Source: Molossus alvarezi (lineage: Eukaryota; Chordata; Mammalia; Chiroptera; Molossidae). Taken from it: a stretch of DNA of 64,000 nt. The notes below the pieces were generated by a model. It made no database searches. It saw only the letters and a program-made list of their open reading frames with translations, and was not told where the DNA came from. The DNA lies in contig CM073895.1 of the NCBI GenBank assembly GCA_037176705.1, positions 4,135,051-4,199,050 of the forward strand, given 5' to 3'. Made by a program: the position numbers and the translations under genes. The first letter of the stretch is position 1; each line of letters begins with the position of its first letter. Shown here in pieces: positions 51,851 to 64,000 of the stretch.

Positions 51851-54320
51851 GAGAACCTGGGATCGGGTTCTTCCTGGAGGCCTTCCTGGAGGAGGCCATC
51901 TAAGGTGAATAGTGTGGAGAAGAGCAGGTGGGGGCCCTGCCAACGAGCAGTTTCTAGGAATTGGGAAGTTGTTCCGGCCCCGACCCGGGCAGGGAGAGGT
52001 GAGGGTGGGCCAGCTAAGGATTCAGACTTGGTTTCAGGTATTAGGGGTCCACCGCAGCAATCAAGGGAACGGACTAGGGGCTGCTGGGTGGTTGTCCCTT
52101 CCTTGCTGGCTCAGAAATGTTCTCTCAAGTTGGAACAACGACGACGACGCAGCTGGGAGAGGCCGGGACCTGCAACCAGCATCCCTGACCCTCTCCCTTG
52201 CCTCCTCCCGAGGAGCTCCCCCAGTAGCACTCCAGGTGGGATGCAGGCTGTCATCCATAGGCTGGGGGACACCTGGGAAAAACTCAGTGAGTCCCCTTCA
52301 TAGGGTCCTGTGGATGCCCCCTGAGTCACGAGAGTGGCTATTAGCGCCCTGGCTTCCTATCCAGGCAGAGGACCCTACCTGCCTCTTCCAGGAAACCTGT
52401 GACCAGGCACACCCTGGGCACAAGGCTCGGAGTCACTCTGGACGGCCAGGCTCCGCATCCCCCGCCCACACAACTAGGAAGTAGCTGTGAGTGGGCAGCT
52501 GTGTCTGGAGGAAGGTGGGCACCTTCCCAGGACAAGACCCAACCACATGCAACCATTGCTCTCTGAGCCGGCTCCTGCCCCTGCCAACACCATTCCTGCA
52601 CCCCTCAAGCAGATGGAGAGGGAGAAGTGGCTTCTAGGGAGCCCCGGGTGGGGGTGGGGCTTAGAATCAGTCCTGAGACAGAAGTGAAGGTATTTATGTG
52701 GGGCCAACGTGGTAACCACTGTACCACGGAAACACGTTGGGAAGTGCAGGTATTTATGTGGGCCGACGTGGTAACCTCTGCACCACGCAAACGTTGGGAG
52801 TGCAGGTATTTATGTGGGCCGACGTGGTAACCTCTGCACCACGCAAACGTTGGGAAGTGCAGGTATCTGTATAGAAAGACACCACAATGAAGTGGGACTG
52901 GTGAAGGGGGAGCCGTGTACTTCGTGTGTATGGCTTCTGAGTGGACAGGTCAGCTCCCTGCCCCAGTGGCCTAGTAAATGGGCCACCCCGTGGGAGGTCG
53001 GCACAGGGAGGCATTTTGAAAGCAAACAGGTGATTCAGCCCCCAGAGCCTTGGGCCATGCTGCCGCCCCAGGCCTGTGGTCTCAAGAGCCCACCACCAGC
53101 CCTGCTCACCCACTGCACTCAGCAGTTGCTGGGGGCAGCAATTTAGGTCCCTAACTTGCTCACAGCCACACAGAGGAGTGGCCAAGCCAAGGCTGAACTA
53201 GGGAGTCTGAGGCCAGGGCCCACCTTCTTATGAAGGATGTAGGTGCCCTGGGCCCCAGGAGGTGCCAGAGGTCAGGCGCTGGGGCTGGTGTGGCAGGTTT
53301 GGCTTCACACACCTTGGTTTGACGGGTCCCAGCTGTGTGGGGAGGCCTTACTGCTCATAGCCCAGTCTTCAGGGGGTTGGCACAGGGCGTGGGTGGAGCT
53401 GGGGGCCCTCCAGGGGGCTCGAGGCAGGGCGAAGTTGCTTCGGCCTCCCCTGGCGGGCATGTTCCTTCCCCCTGCTCCCAGGCAGGAAACAACCCCGGCA
53501 GCCGGGACTGGGGCCCGAGACAGATTCCGAAGCTCTTGGCCAGTGTCTCTGCACATCTGGAGCCGAGCTTCCTCTCGGGGCCCGAGGGAGCCTGTGAGGC
53601 AGCTGCTGGACTAGGCTGAGCGGGGAACCTTCCCCAGCACCACCACCAGGCGTGCTGGTGGAGGGGCTTCCTCAGCCCCAGGGGGGTTGGGGGCTGCCTG
53701 AGGCTGCGGGACCGGATGCAGACACAGGTGTGCACACGGGATGTGCATGCACACAACCGCACAGCCTCCCGGGCACCACTATCACACTGCCCTCAGACCC
53801 CCACCCCCGGCCATGCCGACGCCCCCTGTGGAATGGCTGGGGAAATTTCCACCTCGAACTTTCCACATTTGGCCCTGGCACCGGCTGGGAGGCTCCCCGA
53901 GTCCCTGCCTCTGGTTCAGAGAGCCCGGGTGGGGGAGCTTCCAGGGTGGGGGAGCTTCCAGGGAGCAGCAGCCACATGCTGGGCTGAGTCTGGTCTCTTC
54001 CTGCAGTCACCTTCCCGCCCCTCACAAGTGCCCACCCACCTGTGGGAAGGCTGCAGGCTCAGAGCTGCCATCCTGGATAAGCCAGACCGACCGCAAGTGG
54101 GGTGCTGTGTGGGGCCTCAGGCCAGGACATGGAACCAGGGCTCAGGGGGAAGGGGTGCTCTCTCCAGCCAGCAAGTCATCAGGCAAACATGAGTGGGCAT
54201 TGCTGTGCCTGAAGTTCTGGGGTACATGCAGGTCCTGGCAGCCAGAGGGACAGGCTCAGGAAGTCAGGTGGGCGAGCCCAAAGGAGCCCCTAGGACAAAA
54301 GACCACCCAGGACTGAGGTC
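51851..54320. other. GPR153-ACOT7 intergenic region
   Basis: No supportable gene. It contains the tandem array at 52681-52875, a reversed MIR-like fragment near 53140-53230 and a 17-bp tandem duplication (gggtgggggagcttcca) at about 53927-53960. Confidence 0.6.
52681..52875 (+). repeat. Minisatellite with internal inverted arms, 3.4 units of 56-60 bp
   Basis: Units 52681-52740, 52741-52797 and 52798-52853 plus a partial one share aggtatttatgtgg, acgtggtaacc and accacg. In unit 1 the arms ccaacgtg and cacgttgg are complementary and could form a hairpin. Units 2 and 3 are nearly identical to each other with one arm weakened (ccgacgtgg). Confidence 0.9.
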
Positions 54321-54335
54321 CAGCCGAACAGCAGC

Positions 54336-54341
54336 TTTATT
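54336..54341 (-). terminator. Polyadenylation signal AATAAA, ACOT7
   Basis: AATAAA on the minus strand 270 bp beyond the ACOT7 stop, giving a short 3' UTR (about 54320-54609). Confidence 0.7.
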
Positions 54342-54609
54342 AGTGATGCTGGAGTCTTTCCAGACCGTGTACGTAGAATATTCCCCAGGGATCCAGGGAA
54401 CTGGGGTGTCAAGGACAATACTGGTAGCACTCACACGGGAATGACAGAAATAAAGCTTTGGTGTACGTATTTCAGGAAGACAGGTGAACACTGCGGACAA
54501 ATACTGCACACGACACCGGCTCTCAACGTGAACTGGGTTTTTGGCCAAGGGGGTGACCTCTAAGTGACTAGGTGCCGGGCTGCTTGGGCCCAGCGGCTGG
54601 AGGAGGCGT

Positions 54610-54708
54610 CTAGGGCTGAGGCTCCGCTTGGCCCTGCCGTTTCGCCTTCATCTGCAGGTACCGCCCTTTGCCTTCCTCAAAGCGCTTCTTCTCGTCCTCA
54701 GTCTCGGG
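54610..54708 (-). CDS. ACOT7: Acyl-CoA thioesterase 7, final coding exon
   Basis: ACOT7 is a cytosolic (and alternatively mitochondrial) thioesterase with two hotdog domains that hydrolyses long-chain acyl-CoA, highly expressed in neurons. Only the last exon is in the window. After a minus-strand acceptor (tgtgctccacag, plus coordinates 54709-54720) it reads PETEDEKKRFEEGKGRYLQM, then KAKRQGQAEPQP and stops at TAG (54612-54610). This 32-residue charged tail follows the second hotdog domain and closely matches the human C-terminus. The exon enters in phase 0. I searched the rest of the window on the minus strand for the preceding exon and did not find it, so more than 97% of the gene lies right of the window. 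It is transcribed in the same direction as GPR153. Confidence 0.93.
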   Translation of the reverse strand, partial: PETEDEKKRFEEGKGRYLQMKAKRQGQAEPQP

Positions 54709-54720
54709 CTGTGGAGCACA

Positions 54721-57700
54721 CACAGAAACAGGCAGGTCAGAGAGGTGCAGAACCCGGGACCGTGGGCCCTGCCTCAGCTCTGCTGGCTCCGGGGACTTCC
54801 GGGTGCCAGGCGAGGCCTGTCTGCCCGCCGGAATGCCTCGAGGGGCCGGGGAGCCCATGGCAGAGGTCTGCGAGGGGAACACAAGAGCTTGGCAGGGTTG
54901 CAGGGACAGCCAACGGGAGCTGGCCGAGCCGTGGGCCCCTCACACCACTCACAGCAAGGGAACCCCTCCTGGCGCCTCTTGGGTACCGAACTTCAGCTGA
55001 GGATGCAGTTGATAGGAAATGGGAGAGGGAAGGCCTAGAGCAGAGCCCAGGAAGGAAAAGGGACCCCTGCTGGAGCCCCATGTTCGCTCCACCCCAGGAA
55101 TGCCAGCTGCTCAGTCTCTGCCCCAAAGGACAGCGGGCACAAACGCGGCGCTGGCCACGTGGCCTTCAGAAGGAGCCACTCTGACTGTTTGGCGGGCAGG
55201 GAGCCCTGGACGGCACGGGTCCCCGGAAGCGGCACCTTAGTCGCCGTCAGCCCTGCTGTTTCTCCCTCTGAGCAACTGGAGAAGGAGGGTCCCGCTGCTG
55301 CGGGAGCGGAGCCACCCGACCAGCCCAGTTTACACCAGGCTGGGCTTTGTCAGGGATGCTCCTGGTTCATGCCTGCTGACCTGGGGGAGTGTGGACAGCG
55401 CCCCTTTCCTCAAGAGTGGCCCAAATGCTTGGTGGCATGACCCCTAGGCAGAGGTCACTGCAGCAGGGCCAGGAGGTCACCTCCCGAGGCCCCGCCTGTC
55501 CTGCTGCAGAGTTCTCTCCTGCTCGCCTGGCTGGGGATCTGGGTTTAAAGAGCCGTGCAAATTCCTCTGGGATGACATTTCCTTGCGACACTCAGGGTGT
55601 CTGAAAGCCAAAGTGGGGCAGCTGCCCTTCATCCACAATGACACCAGGCCCCAGCGGCTATTTTTAGGCACAAGGGTTTTACAGACAAATGGTATATTGG
55701 CGAAGCAGAGGATGCCATGTCAGGCTAGACCGAGTATTCCTCTGCGCCTTCTCAGAAATCGCCTCCAAATGTCACCAGGTGGAAGCTGTCACAGCCTTGG
55801 GGCTTGGAGCCAGCGGAACCTCGGACATTCGGAGACAGGCGCGTGCTCCCGTCCAGGGCTCTGGCCCATCGGAGCCTCCGGAGCTGAGGTGGGCTTTCCC
55901 AGGGCGCTGCTGGAGCAGGTCCCCCTGCTCTGGCCTCCTCTCTGGCTGGTTTTTAAAAATAAGTAAAATCTGTCCAGCCGGTGTGGTTCAAGTGGTTGAG
56001 CGCCGACCCTGCACCAAGAGGTCACCGGTTCGATTCCCATTCAGGGCACATGCCCAGGTTGTGGGCCCAATCCCCAGTGGGGGCCTGCAGGAGGCAGCCA
56101 GTTGATGTTCTCTCACTGATGTTTCTATCTCTCTCTCCCTCTCCCCTCTCCCTCTCTAAAATCAATAAGGAAAAAAAAAACTTTTTAATAAAAATAAAGT
56201 CTGAGTCTATGCAATTTGACCCGGAGCCCAGGGAAAACGGAAGTTCTCGGGGGCACGGTCAGGCCCCGCAGGATGCGCCAGGGCAGGGCTGCTCCAGCCC
56301 AGGAGCCCTGGGAACGCAGACTCTGGCCCAGCGGGTCTGGGGCTGAGACTCGAGTCTAACAAGCGTCCAGGTGATGCGATGCTACTGGCCGGTGGACCAC
56401 TTGGACTAGCGGGGCCCTGCTCTCTCTCCGTCCATCCCCGTCCCAAATGGGGAGCAGCTGATGTGGCCAAGAATGCAAGGTCAAGGCCCCTAGGCTAGGC
56501 TAGCAGGGCCCTGCCCCCCTCCCCGGGGGCACCTGCTTGTGTGGCCGAGGAAACGTGACCCCCATCCATCCACAGCGGCCAGAGGCCACGGCAGAGCAAC
56601 ATGCTGGCCCTCCTGGGGGGGGGGGCTGCAGCGGGGCTTCCGCTTGCCTCACAGAGGACCCCACTGTGGGTAGTGCATGTGGGGTCCAGAGCTGAGAAGT
56701 GGGGAGTGTCTCTCAGTAACACTGTTCCAGACTAAAGCCATCCTGGAGGTGAGCGCGCTCTCCTGTTTACAGGACGGCAGAGGGAAGGTGCAGGGTGGCA
56801 GTGCCCCCACCTGACCCTGGCACACGAGCGACCAAACACTGTCTGCCCCTGGCCGAGCCTTGACGCCCCCCGTCCCGTGTCTCAGGCACCGGACCTGCCT
56901 CCACGAGCAGACCTTCTAGCTGACAGCACACCCACCAGGTTGTGCCTACCCAGTGGGGGCCGAGAGCGCCGGGGCCGGGAGGGCCCCTGACTACAAGCGG
57001 TCCCTAGGGTCCTCTGTCAGCAGCAAACGGGGAGCCAGGGCCCATTAGGGAACCCAGCCACCCCAGGAATGGCCCCTGGAAAGGAACGGAGAGCAGTTCC
57101 GAGTGGCTCGGGGCAGCCAGGCAGCTCCCCCCCCCCCAGCTGCTTCCTCACTGGTAGTGAGCCGAGCTTGTCCCTCCAGGCCTGTGCTCGAGGACCAGGG
57201 AGCATGCCCATGCCACCCCCCTGGAGGCCTCAGCACACCGCGCCCCATTAGCTGGCCGATGATCTGCCACTGGGGTGACCTGCGGGTCCCTTCTAACAGT
57301 GGGCTCGGAAAGCCTAGAGGTGCGGTGGTCTGGCAGCACGCGAGGAACGCTGCAGCGCCCCCTCGGGGAACACCGACCCTGCAGCAGCCACGAGCCAGGG
57401 GCCGAGCCCAGGCCAGGTCTCTGCAGGGCACAGGGGGGCACAGGGCCTGCGGGCCAGAGTCCAGTCCCCTAGTAAGAATACGCCAGTGACAAAGAGCCCT
57501 GATCTCTTGGAGACACGCTGAAATTCGTGCAGGTGACAATGTGATCTGAGATCGGCTCCCAATGAGCCTGAGTGGGGAGGGAGGCAACTGGACCCAGGTC
57601 GAGAGTACAGTTTTCTGTTCTCTTCGTGTCTGTGTGTATTTGAACCGTCTACAGCCAGTAGGAAAGGAAACCTGACGAGACCACAATGGCAGCTGCAGGT

Positions 57701-60700
57701 CCAGGAAACTCGGCCCGTCCCTGGCCCCAGGCACAAAGCACAGAAACTGGAGGGGGGTGTCCACATGGGAACAGGTGTCTGGAAGCCGGGGGGGCACAGT
57801 GCCGGGGCTGGCGGTCAGCTCGGGCAGGGTGGGCACCTCGCTCAGCTCCCCTCGTCCCAGCAGGGCCGGCAGCTACGACAGTTCAGCCTAGCAGAGCTTC
57901 CCAGCTCGTCCCCAGCCAGCCTGAGGCCGGGCTTTCCACGATTACCCAGCCGACTGCGGCCCCTGCAGCCCAGAGTGGGTGCCTCAAAGGCTCTGGATGC
58001 TTCTCTCACGGAGGAGGGGCACAGGCCCAAATGTGGGCGAGTCCTGCCTGTGCCGCCGGCACCGACCACGGCACATCCTCGCGCCGGCTCCTGGAAGGAG
58101 GTGCGGGTGTCGGCACCAGGCCTCACGCGGCCCTGGCCGTCGACGCTGACTGTTCTGCCGCTGGCTCACCGGGTAGGACCTGCCCTCCCACGACCGACGC
58201 CGAATGCCATCGGTGATGGGTGAGGGGCAGCCGGCCAGCTGGATGCTCGGCCAAGGCCCTGGCGAGGCCCGGGGGGAAGAGCCAGCTCGTCCTCCTCATC
58301 TCCGCAAGCCCCGCCGGCCCTGGAGCAGGATTCGGTGACACCAGGGCGTCAAGCACCCACCCTGCGACGGCTGCCACCCTCCTGGCCTGGGTGCCCTGGG
58401 AGGTGCCTGGCCAGGGCAGTTTATGACGACGGTCAAGGACAGCGAGGCTCCTGCCAACTGCAGGGAGTGGAAGCAAACAGGCGCGGCGTCTCCACACGGG
58501 CAGCGGTGTCCCTGCCCAGCCGGCTGTGCGCTCACCCCCAGCCAAGGGACTGAGGCCATCACTTCCCTGGGGTGCGGGGCTCCCACAGGGCTCCCCCCTC
58601 GGCCCGCTGCCTCCTCAAAGCCCATCCCCCTCCACCGGCAAAGTAAATAAGTCCACAAGTTGTTGGCTGTTGCTGCTTTGCAGGGAGCTGGGGCGCAGGG
58701 AGAAGGAAAAGGCTCCTCCGCAGGAAATCACCTTTGCTTTCAAGTGCCTGAAGCTGAGGGCAGGGGAAGGGCCAGGGGTCACCGGGGTCGCCTCCCGACA
58801 GTGCGAGCACATGTCCAACGGCCTCAGGGGCCCCATGCACAGGCCAGAGAGAAAAGGGGCGACAGCAAAGGCGACCCCCATTCACCACCCATGCTAGGAG
58901 GTGCCTGCCTGGTGGGAGGGACAGTGGAGACGCAGGCTCTGGGTCACAGGGGTGCTGCCCGCCTTCCCTGAGACAGTTGCTCCCACCTGCAAAATGGGGA
59001 CTCAGGAAGGTGACACGGTGATGCCTGCACAGGCGGCTCCCCACGAGCTGTGCACACGGCGTGGAGCGCGTCCCGACCCACAGCACAGCCCTGGGAGGAG
59101 GATGGGCGCCGAGGGTCATCTTAGGGTGGCCAGGCCGCTGGAGCTTCACCCCCAGCCCAGGGACAGGAGAGCGAAGGGAGGCCCCAGGGCCGCAGGCAGA
59201 GCGCCCCCACCCCTCTGCTCGGGGACCCTCCAGGCTGCGCCCCAATCTGCCATCCGCCCGCCCTCCGCCCGCTCTTCCTGCCTCCCTGGGCCCCCTTCCC
59301 CGGGGCGGGGAGCCTGTGGCTTTCGGAGCCTGACAGCGCAGACGAATGTTTTCCATTCCCATCCTCTGCGCACTGAGAACACATTTGGAACTTGGCACAG
59401 AGGGTGAGTGACTAAGTTCCACCCTTGGTGAAATCAATAGCTTGTCCTTTTTATAATGAGTGTCTGGTGCGAAGAGGTTTCCCGTGGTGATACGACAACT
59501 TCCCGCGAGCTGAGGGGCGCAGCCTTCCTGATCAGGCAGGTGCAGCGTACCCTCGCCCATCTTCACAGTGGAGACCAGAAAACTGGGGACAATGGTGCAG
59601 CCAGTTAATATGTCTTCTGCTTCCTGGGCCCCTCAGCATGGCCGGGGGGCGCTGTGCGCGGCACCCCGCACCCACAACGCTCACAAGCAGCTGTGGCCCC
59701 GAAGCGCAGCTCCTGCCTCGGACCCTGAGCTCTGTGGGGCTGGGCCAGGACCTAGGAAGCCACTCTCCGTGGGGGCCCTGGGACCTCGCTGCCCGGCCCG
59801 CTCCCTGCGGCTGCAGGCCTAGGCTCTTCCATGTCGCCAGGGCAGCCTCCAGCGGCCGAAGCCAACGTCTCCAATAACGAGATTGCTGAGTCATAAACAC
59901 TCTCACTTGGGGCTCCCCTCACCCAGCAGCACCAGCTCAGACCCCCAATAACCGCCCTCAAGTTGTGACTTTGGAACTGCCCTGGGTAAGGGCCACAGAA
60001 GGTTTGGCACGAGGTGGGGAGCTTGGGCACTGCCCGGGGACAGGCAGTGAGGGAGCAGTGTCCGAGAGACAAGGGAACCAAGACTCGGGGGCTCTTGACA
60101 GCTTCTCCCCCAGGCCCTGCAGCCGGGTCACAGCACCCGCCCGTGCCCCTGTGCCGACGGCCGCCTCACCGGACAGCGGTACCAGAGGCCGGCACTGCCA
60201 TCTGCCGAGTGCTCCCACGGTGGCCAGGCACGTTCTCACGGCGTCTCTGGCCCTGCGTGCGCTATCTCTGGGCCACCCCCATTTTCCGGGACGCGGTGCA
60301 GGGGTGGGGTGCAGCAGGTATTTGATGAATGAATATATGATCAAATAAATGAAGATCACAGTAAGAAAACCTTCATTCCAAATTAGTGTGGTGTTTGTGT
60401 TAAGGACTCAAAACCAGTGGTTTGCTCAATGAACAGACACCCAGGTGTCACCTGTCCCCACCCCCCGGAGATGGCGTCGAGGGACCTGGGCCACCAGGCA
60501 GCAGCTGGCTCTCACAGGCTCGGGGCAGCTCAGTGTTCCGCCCCGGGACACACCAGGCAGGAGCTCGCCCTGCTGAAGACCCTCTCCAGGCCCAAAGACC
60601 CTCACAGGCCTCTCCCCAGCCCCTACTTCACCTCCCACGCAGCCACGGCGGAATGTGGATGCTGACTCCAGGGAGGACCCGTTCCTCTGCACCTCTGCAG

Positions 60701-63700
60701 GCCCCCGCATGCCCTCCCGCAGTGCCTGCCCAGCACCACACGGAGTCGGATCTAACTGCCAGAGCGCCGGGAGCAGGCCTCGGGGCTCACGCTCTGGGGC
60801 AACCCTCCGAGCAAGGAGTGGCGTGGACTGGGGACACGACGGAGCAACCGGAGCCGACGAGCGCGCAGGGCCTCGGCGTTCTCCTGAGAGGTGTCGGCAG
60901 CCAGGAGCCGCCTGTTCCGAGCCGGGTCGAACGCTACCTGGGTGGTTTTCAGAGCACTGGCTGGTGCAGCAGAGAGGCGGGCGTGGAGCCGCCGGGGACA
61001 CAGCGGTCTGCAAAGGGCTGCGGCGGGCTGGACAAGTTAAGACGGTCACAGGGGGAGTCTGGGCTCCCGGCAGGCAGCGTGAGAGCCGGCTGGGGGGCGC
61101 ACGGCTCTCATCCACGCTCCCCGTTCCGGGGAGGGGGGCTCGCGGGCCACCGGAAGTGCCTGAGCACCAGCCACTCGGGACGGGAGTGGCTTCAGGATTC
61201 TGGCGTTCTCCCGGCACAAGGCAGACTCTGTGCTGAGCATCCGCACCCTGGTCAAGGAGCGGCATGGCCCGGCCAGTCCCCGCCCTTCCCTGACGCTGGC
61301 AGCAGGGAGGGCAGGGGCGCAGCTTTCCCTGATAACTGGGCTCCCCGACCCTTCAGGAACAGACACGTCCATCCTGCCGTACCCCAGCACCCCAAAGCAT
61401 CCACGTTTCTTAAGTTAGGGAGCAATCACAATCACTCCAGCACAGTGAGTGTCCAGGACCCCGGCCCACGACGAGCCCATGTGGGGACGTGCCCTCCTGC
61501 GCCCTGGGTGGGATGTCAGGTGTGCAGAGCTGGCCTGGCTGTGACCAGGAGACGTGGTGGCCTCAGCTGGGGACGCCTCATGCGAGGAACGGGCCCTCGA
61601 GAAGAGCCCAGGCCCTGCCGTGCATGTGCCGGGTGGGGCTCGGGCCCTGGGCTCGGGGAGCGGACGGCTGCGGAAAGCTGTACCCCGGCTTCCTCTCAGT
61701 GCCAGGGGCGTGAGCCCTCCAGTCCCATCGCCACTCAGACAGCGTGAGGACGGACCACAGAGAGCAGCTGCCAGCCCCTGGGGCTCCCGTGGAGAAACTG
61801 AGGCTCAGAGCACAAAGGGGCCATTCATGGCCAGGGGCTCAGGGTCCTGCAGCAGGTTCCTTGGACCAGAGGTGGCCATTGGCTTTGGGCTAGTCACCTC
61901 CCCCATGTCACAGTCGCCTGTCTGCCAGACGTGGATGCCACAGCGCGGGAACAGCAGCCGACGCTCTGACCACGCGGCTGTGACCACGCTGCTGTCATCA
62001 TGCACCTGGGGCACCTGCCCTGCCGGCCCATCCCAGGAGGCTGGCAGCCCGGCCTTGAGAGTGGGCGCGCAGTGACCACAGTGGTGACCAGCCCCAGACG
62101 CTCCCAAGGCCTGGATGCGACATTCCCGTGGAAGCTGGTCACGCCGACAGCACAGGACACGAGTTCCCAGTGGGCCTGCCGACTGCGAGTGAGCCACAGC
62201 CCCGATTTCCCCTCTACCTCCCCTTCTGATCCGGAAAACACCTTCCTGCGTTTCGGCAGCGGATGACTGAGCCTCTGGGTCTAGGCCCCGGTCCCCCGAG
62301 AGTCACTGTCCGTGGCGAGCCGGCGAGGGTCCGAGCCCTGACAGGCCAGGCTCACACCGCAGTTGGGTTTTCTGTGAGCAGAGCAAACCTGCTGCACAAA
62401 GACTGCCCACGTGACGTGGCTGAGCAGCCAGGCCTCAGCCACTGGGGACAAATCACCCACGGAAGCTGCTGTTGTACAGAACCTGCCACGGCTTGAGAAG
62501 GGCTCCGGGTCCCCAAAGCCAAGGGCGGGAGCAGCCCCTGCACCCTCTGCATGCGCAGCCCCCTCACCAGGCAGGACAGGCACTGCCGTCCTCACACGCC
62601 TCCCTGGGACCTTCGAGGACACTTGCTTTGGCTTCAATACAGACACAATTTGGTTGTCGTGTTTCTGGAGACACAAAAGGCTTCCCACACCTGGGCCGAG
62701 GACAAGAAATCACCCGTCGGAAGTGCCGGCTTCCCAGGGAGCCAGCACGGTGGTTCCCCCGTGTCCCTTCGCACACACCACTTTCCAGCCCTGGGCAGAG
62801 GTCTGGGGCGCGTCCCCCACCTGGCGGTCAGAGGACATGGTCAGGGGACAGTCTTTGGAGGGAGGCAAGGCGGCGGGGCCAGGGCCTGTGTCCAGACTGC
62901 AGCCTGGCTCCACGCTCCGCTGCCTCTCCTGGAACTAGCCTGGAAAGCGCGGCAGCTGTGGGGGGCGTGGGGGGCGCACAGGCCCTCCCGGCACGACATA
63001 TTCACCGACAACACCCAGCAGCATCCCCGCTGCCTTCACATCAGCGGCCCTGGGGAAGGAGCTAAAAATAGACAGGAGGTTGAAGAACTGCTGACAGCGG
63101 GGAGGCGGGGGAGGGGGCCGCGGGCGCACACAGGCTGCGTGAGCACATGTGCTGAGACAGACCACACACAGGCCGCCACGGAGGCCAGGCTGGAGCCCAG
63201 CACCCACTAGGGACTGGACCGTCCTCCCCGCCACAAGCTATTTTGATCAACACCAGTGGGCTGCAGGCCACCTTGGTAAAGAATCAAGGACCACCTGTAA
63301 CTGGTAAGGAACCCCAGCCTGGATGGACATGGAGCCGGCCAGTGGGAAGGTGTGGCCACACACTGGCCCCTGAAACCTGAGGGGTCCGTCCCCATCGCCT
63401 TCATTCCATCAGGTGTTGCGCCCCACCCACTGCAGCCCCGTTCCGGCCCCAGCACCTCCTCCTACACCAGAACCCTGTCCAAGGTCCACGGACTGGCCGG
63501 CTAAGGGCGTGGGTCCCCCCGCAAAGGACTCCTGGACCACAGGCTGCTCTGTGGGCGATCAGAGCTGGACCCTCCGCCCAGAGCCCACAGCCTGCTGACC
63601 CCCCCGGCCATGGCACCAGGACTCCCCCTGACTGAGTTCTGGGGTGTGTGGGGAACAGCCGTGGTGCCTTCAGCTAAGCCCGTGGCAGCCTGACTCCTGG

Positions 63701-64000
63701 GCCGGCGCACCCCCTAACTTGGACCTGGTCAGAGGACCCTGTGGGTCACATTTACTCAGTAGGAGCCTTTTCAAAATGAAGACATCGCGACCCCTTGGTT
63801 ATCTTTGGTCTTTGGCCGGTTTGGGGGTCCTGCAGGCCTCACCCTGAATCAGCTGGGTGGCCTGAGTGCCGACTGCCCCTCCTCCCAGCTCCTTGCCTGA
63901 GGCTCTCTCACCAGGACTGTCCTGAGAAATGGCTCCCGGTCCCCACTCCAGGCCCAACTGGACTGCGCCCTTCTCACCTTCTTCAAAGGAACCAATTTAA
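54721..64000 (-). other. ACOT7 last intron (inferred)
   Basis: About 9.3 kb without any ACOT7 exon or other recognised gene. It is GC-rich, giving many long but content-free open frames. It holds one SINE (55974-56200) and a MIR-like tail near 60300 (gatgaatgaatatatga). Interpreted as intron because the upstream ACOT7 exons must lie to the right. Confidence 0.65.
55974..56200 (+). mobile_element. VES-type SINE, ACOT7 intron
   Basis: The head ccagccggtgtggttcaagt, core gcaccaagaggtcaccggtt, body gtgggcccaatccccagtgg and an aaaatcaataaggaaaaaaa tail. Confidence 0.9.

Noticed and set aside
60422..61747. 441-codon plus-strand open frame
   Set aside because: No recognisable domain; GC-rich intronic sequence of ACOT7 with equally long frames on the other strand.

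Overview
This window is nuclear DNA from a bat, most likely a yangochiropteran (vespertilionid-like) species. About 18 tRNA-derived SINEs of the bat VES type are scattered through it. They share a tRNA-like head (ctggctggtgtggctcagtg or its complement) and a tail built on 'gatgtttctctctctc', and many end in a 'cctcgggtgaggat' motif. The genes are mammalian, with GT-AG introns, CpG islands and AATAAA signals, and they match the gene order of human chromosome 1p36.31. The family of bat cannot be fixed from the sequence alone.

Layout from left to right. RPL22 (minus) contributes only its first two coding exons (661-2757) and its CpG-island promoter. RNF207 (plus, 8033-19619) appears complete in 17 coding exons. 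ICMT (minus, 29993-23966) is complete in 5 exons with a long 3' UTR that meets the 3' end of RNF207 tail to tail near 21.0 kb. A 7 kb intergenic stretch (30.0-37.0 kb) carries the ICMT CpG island, an orphan CpG island near 35 kb and several candidate regulatory blocks. HES3 (plus, 36991-38464) has 4 coding exons and ends in WRPW. GPR153 (minus, 46735-41825) has 5 coding exons and a probable non-coding first exon in the CpG island at 50.5-51.8 kb. ACOT7 (minus) contributes only its final coding exon (54610-54708) and 3' UTR. The remaining 9.3 kb appears to be its last intron.

The genes share no operon or pathway; they are a conserved syntenic block. RPL22 is a ribosomal protein. RNF207 is a RING/B-box protein tied to cardiac repolarisation. 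ICMT methylates prenylated CaaX proteins at the ER. HES3 is a bHLH repressor. GPR153 is an orphan receptor. ACOT7 is a cytosolic acyl-CoA thioesterase.

No unknown multi-gene system was found. The observations most worth checking are a frame shift that replaces the ancestral C-terminal tail of RNF207, a GC splice donor in RNF207, inverted SINEs flanking ICMT exon 3, a hairpin-containing minisatellite between GPR153 and ACOT7, a direct repeat bracketing the RPL22 promoter, and a palindromic element upstream of HES3.
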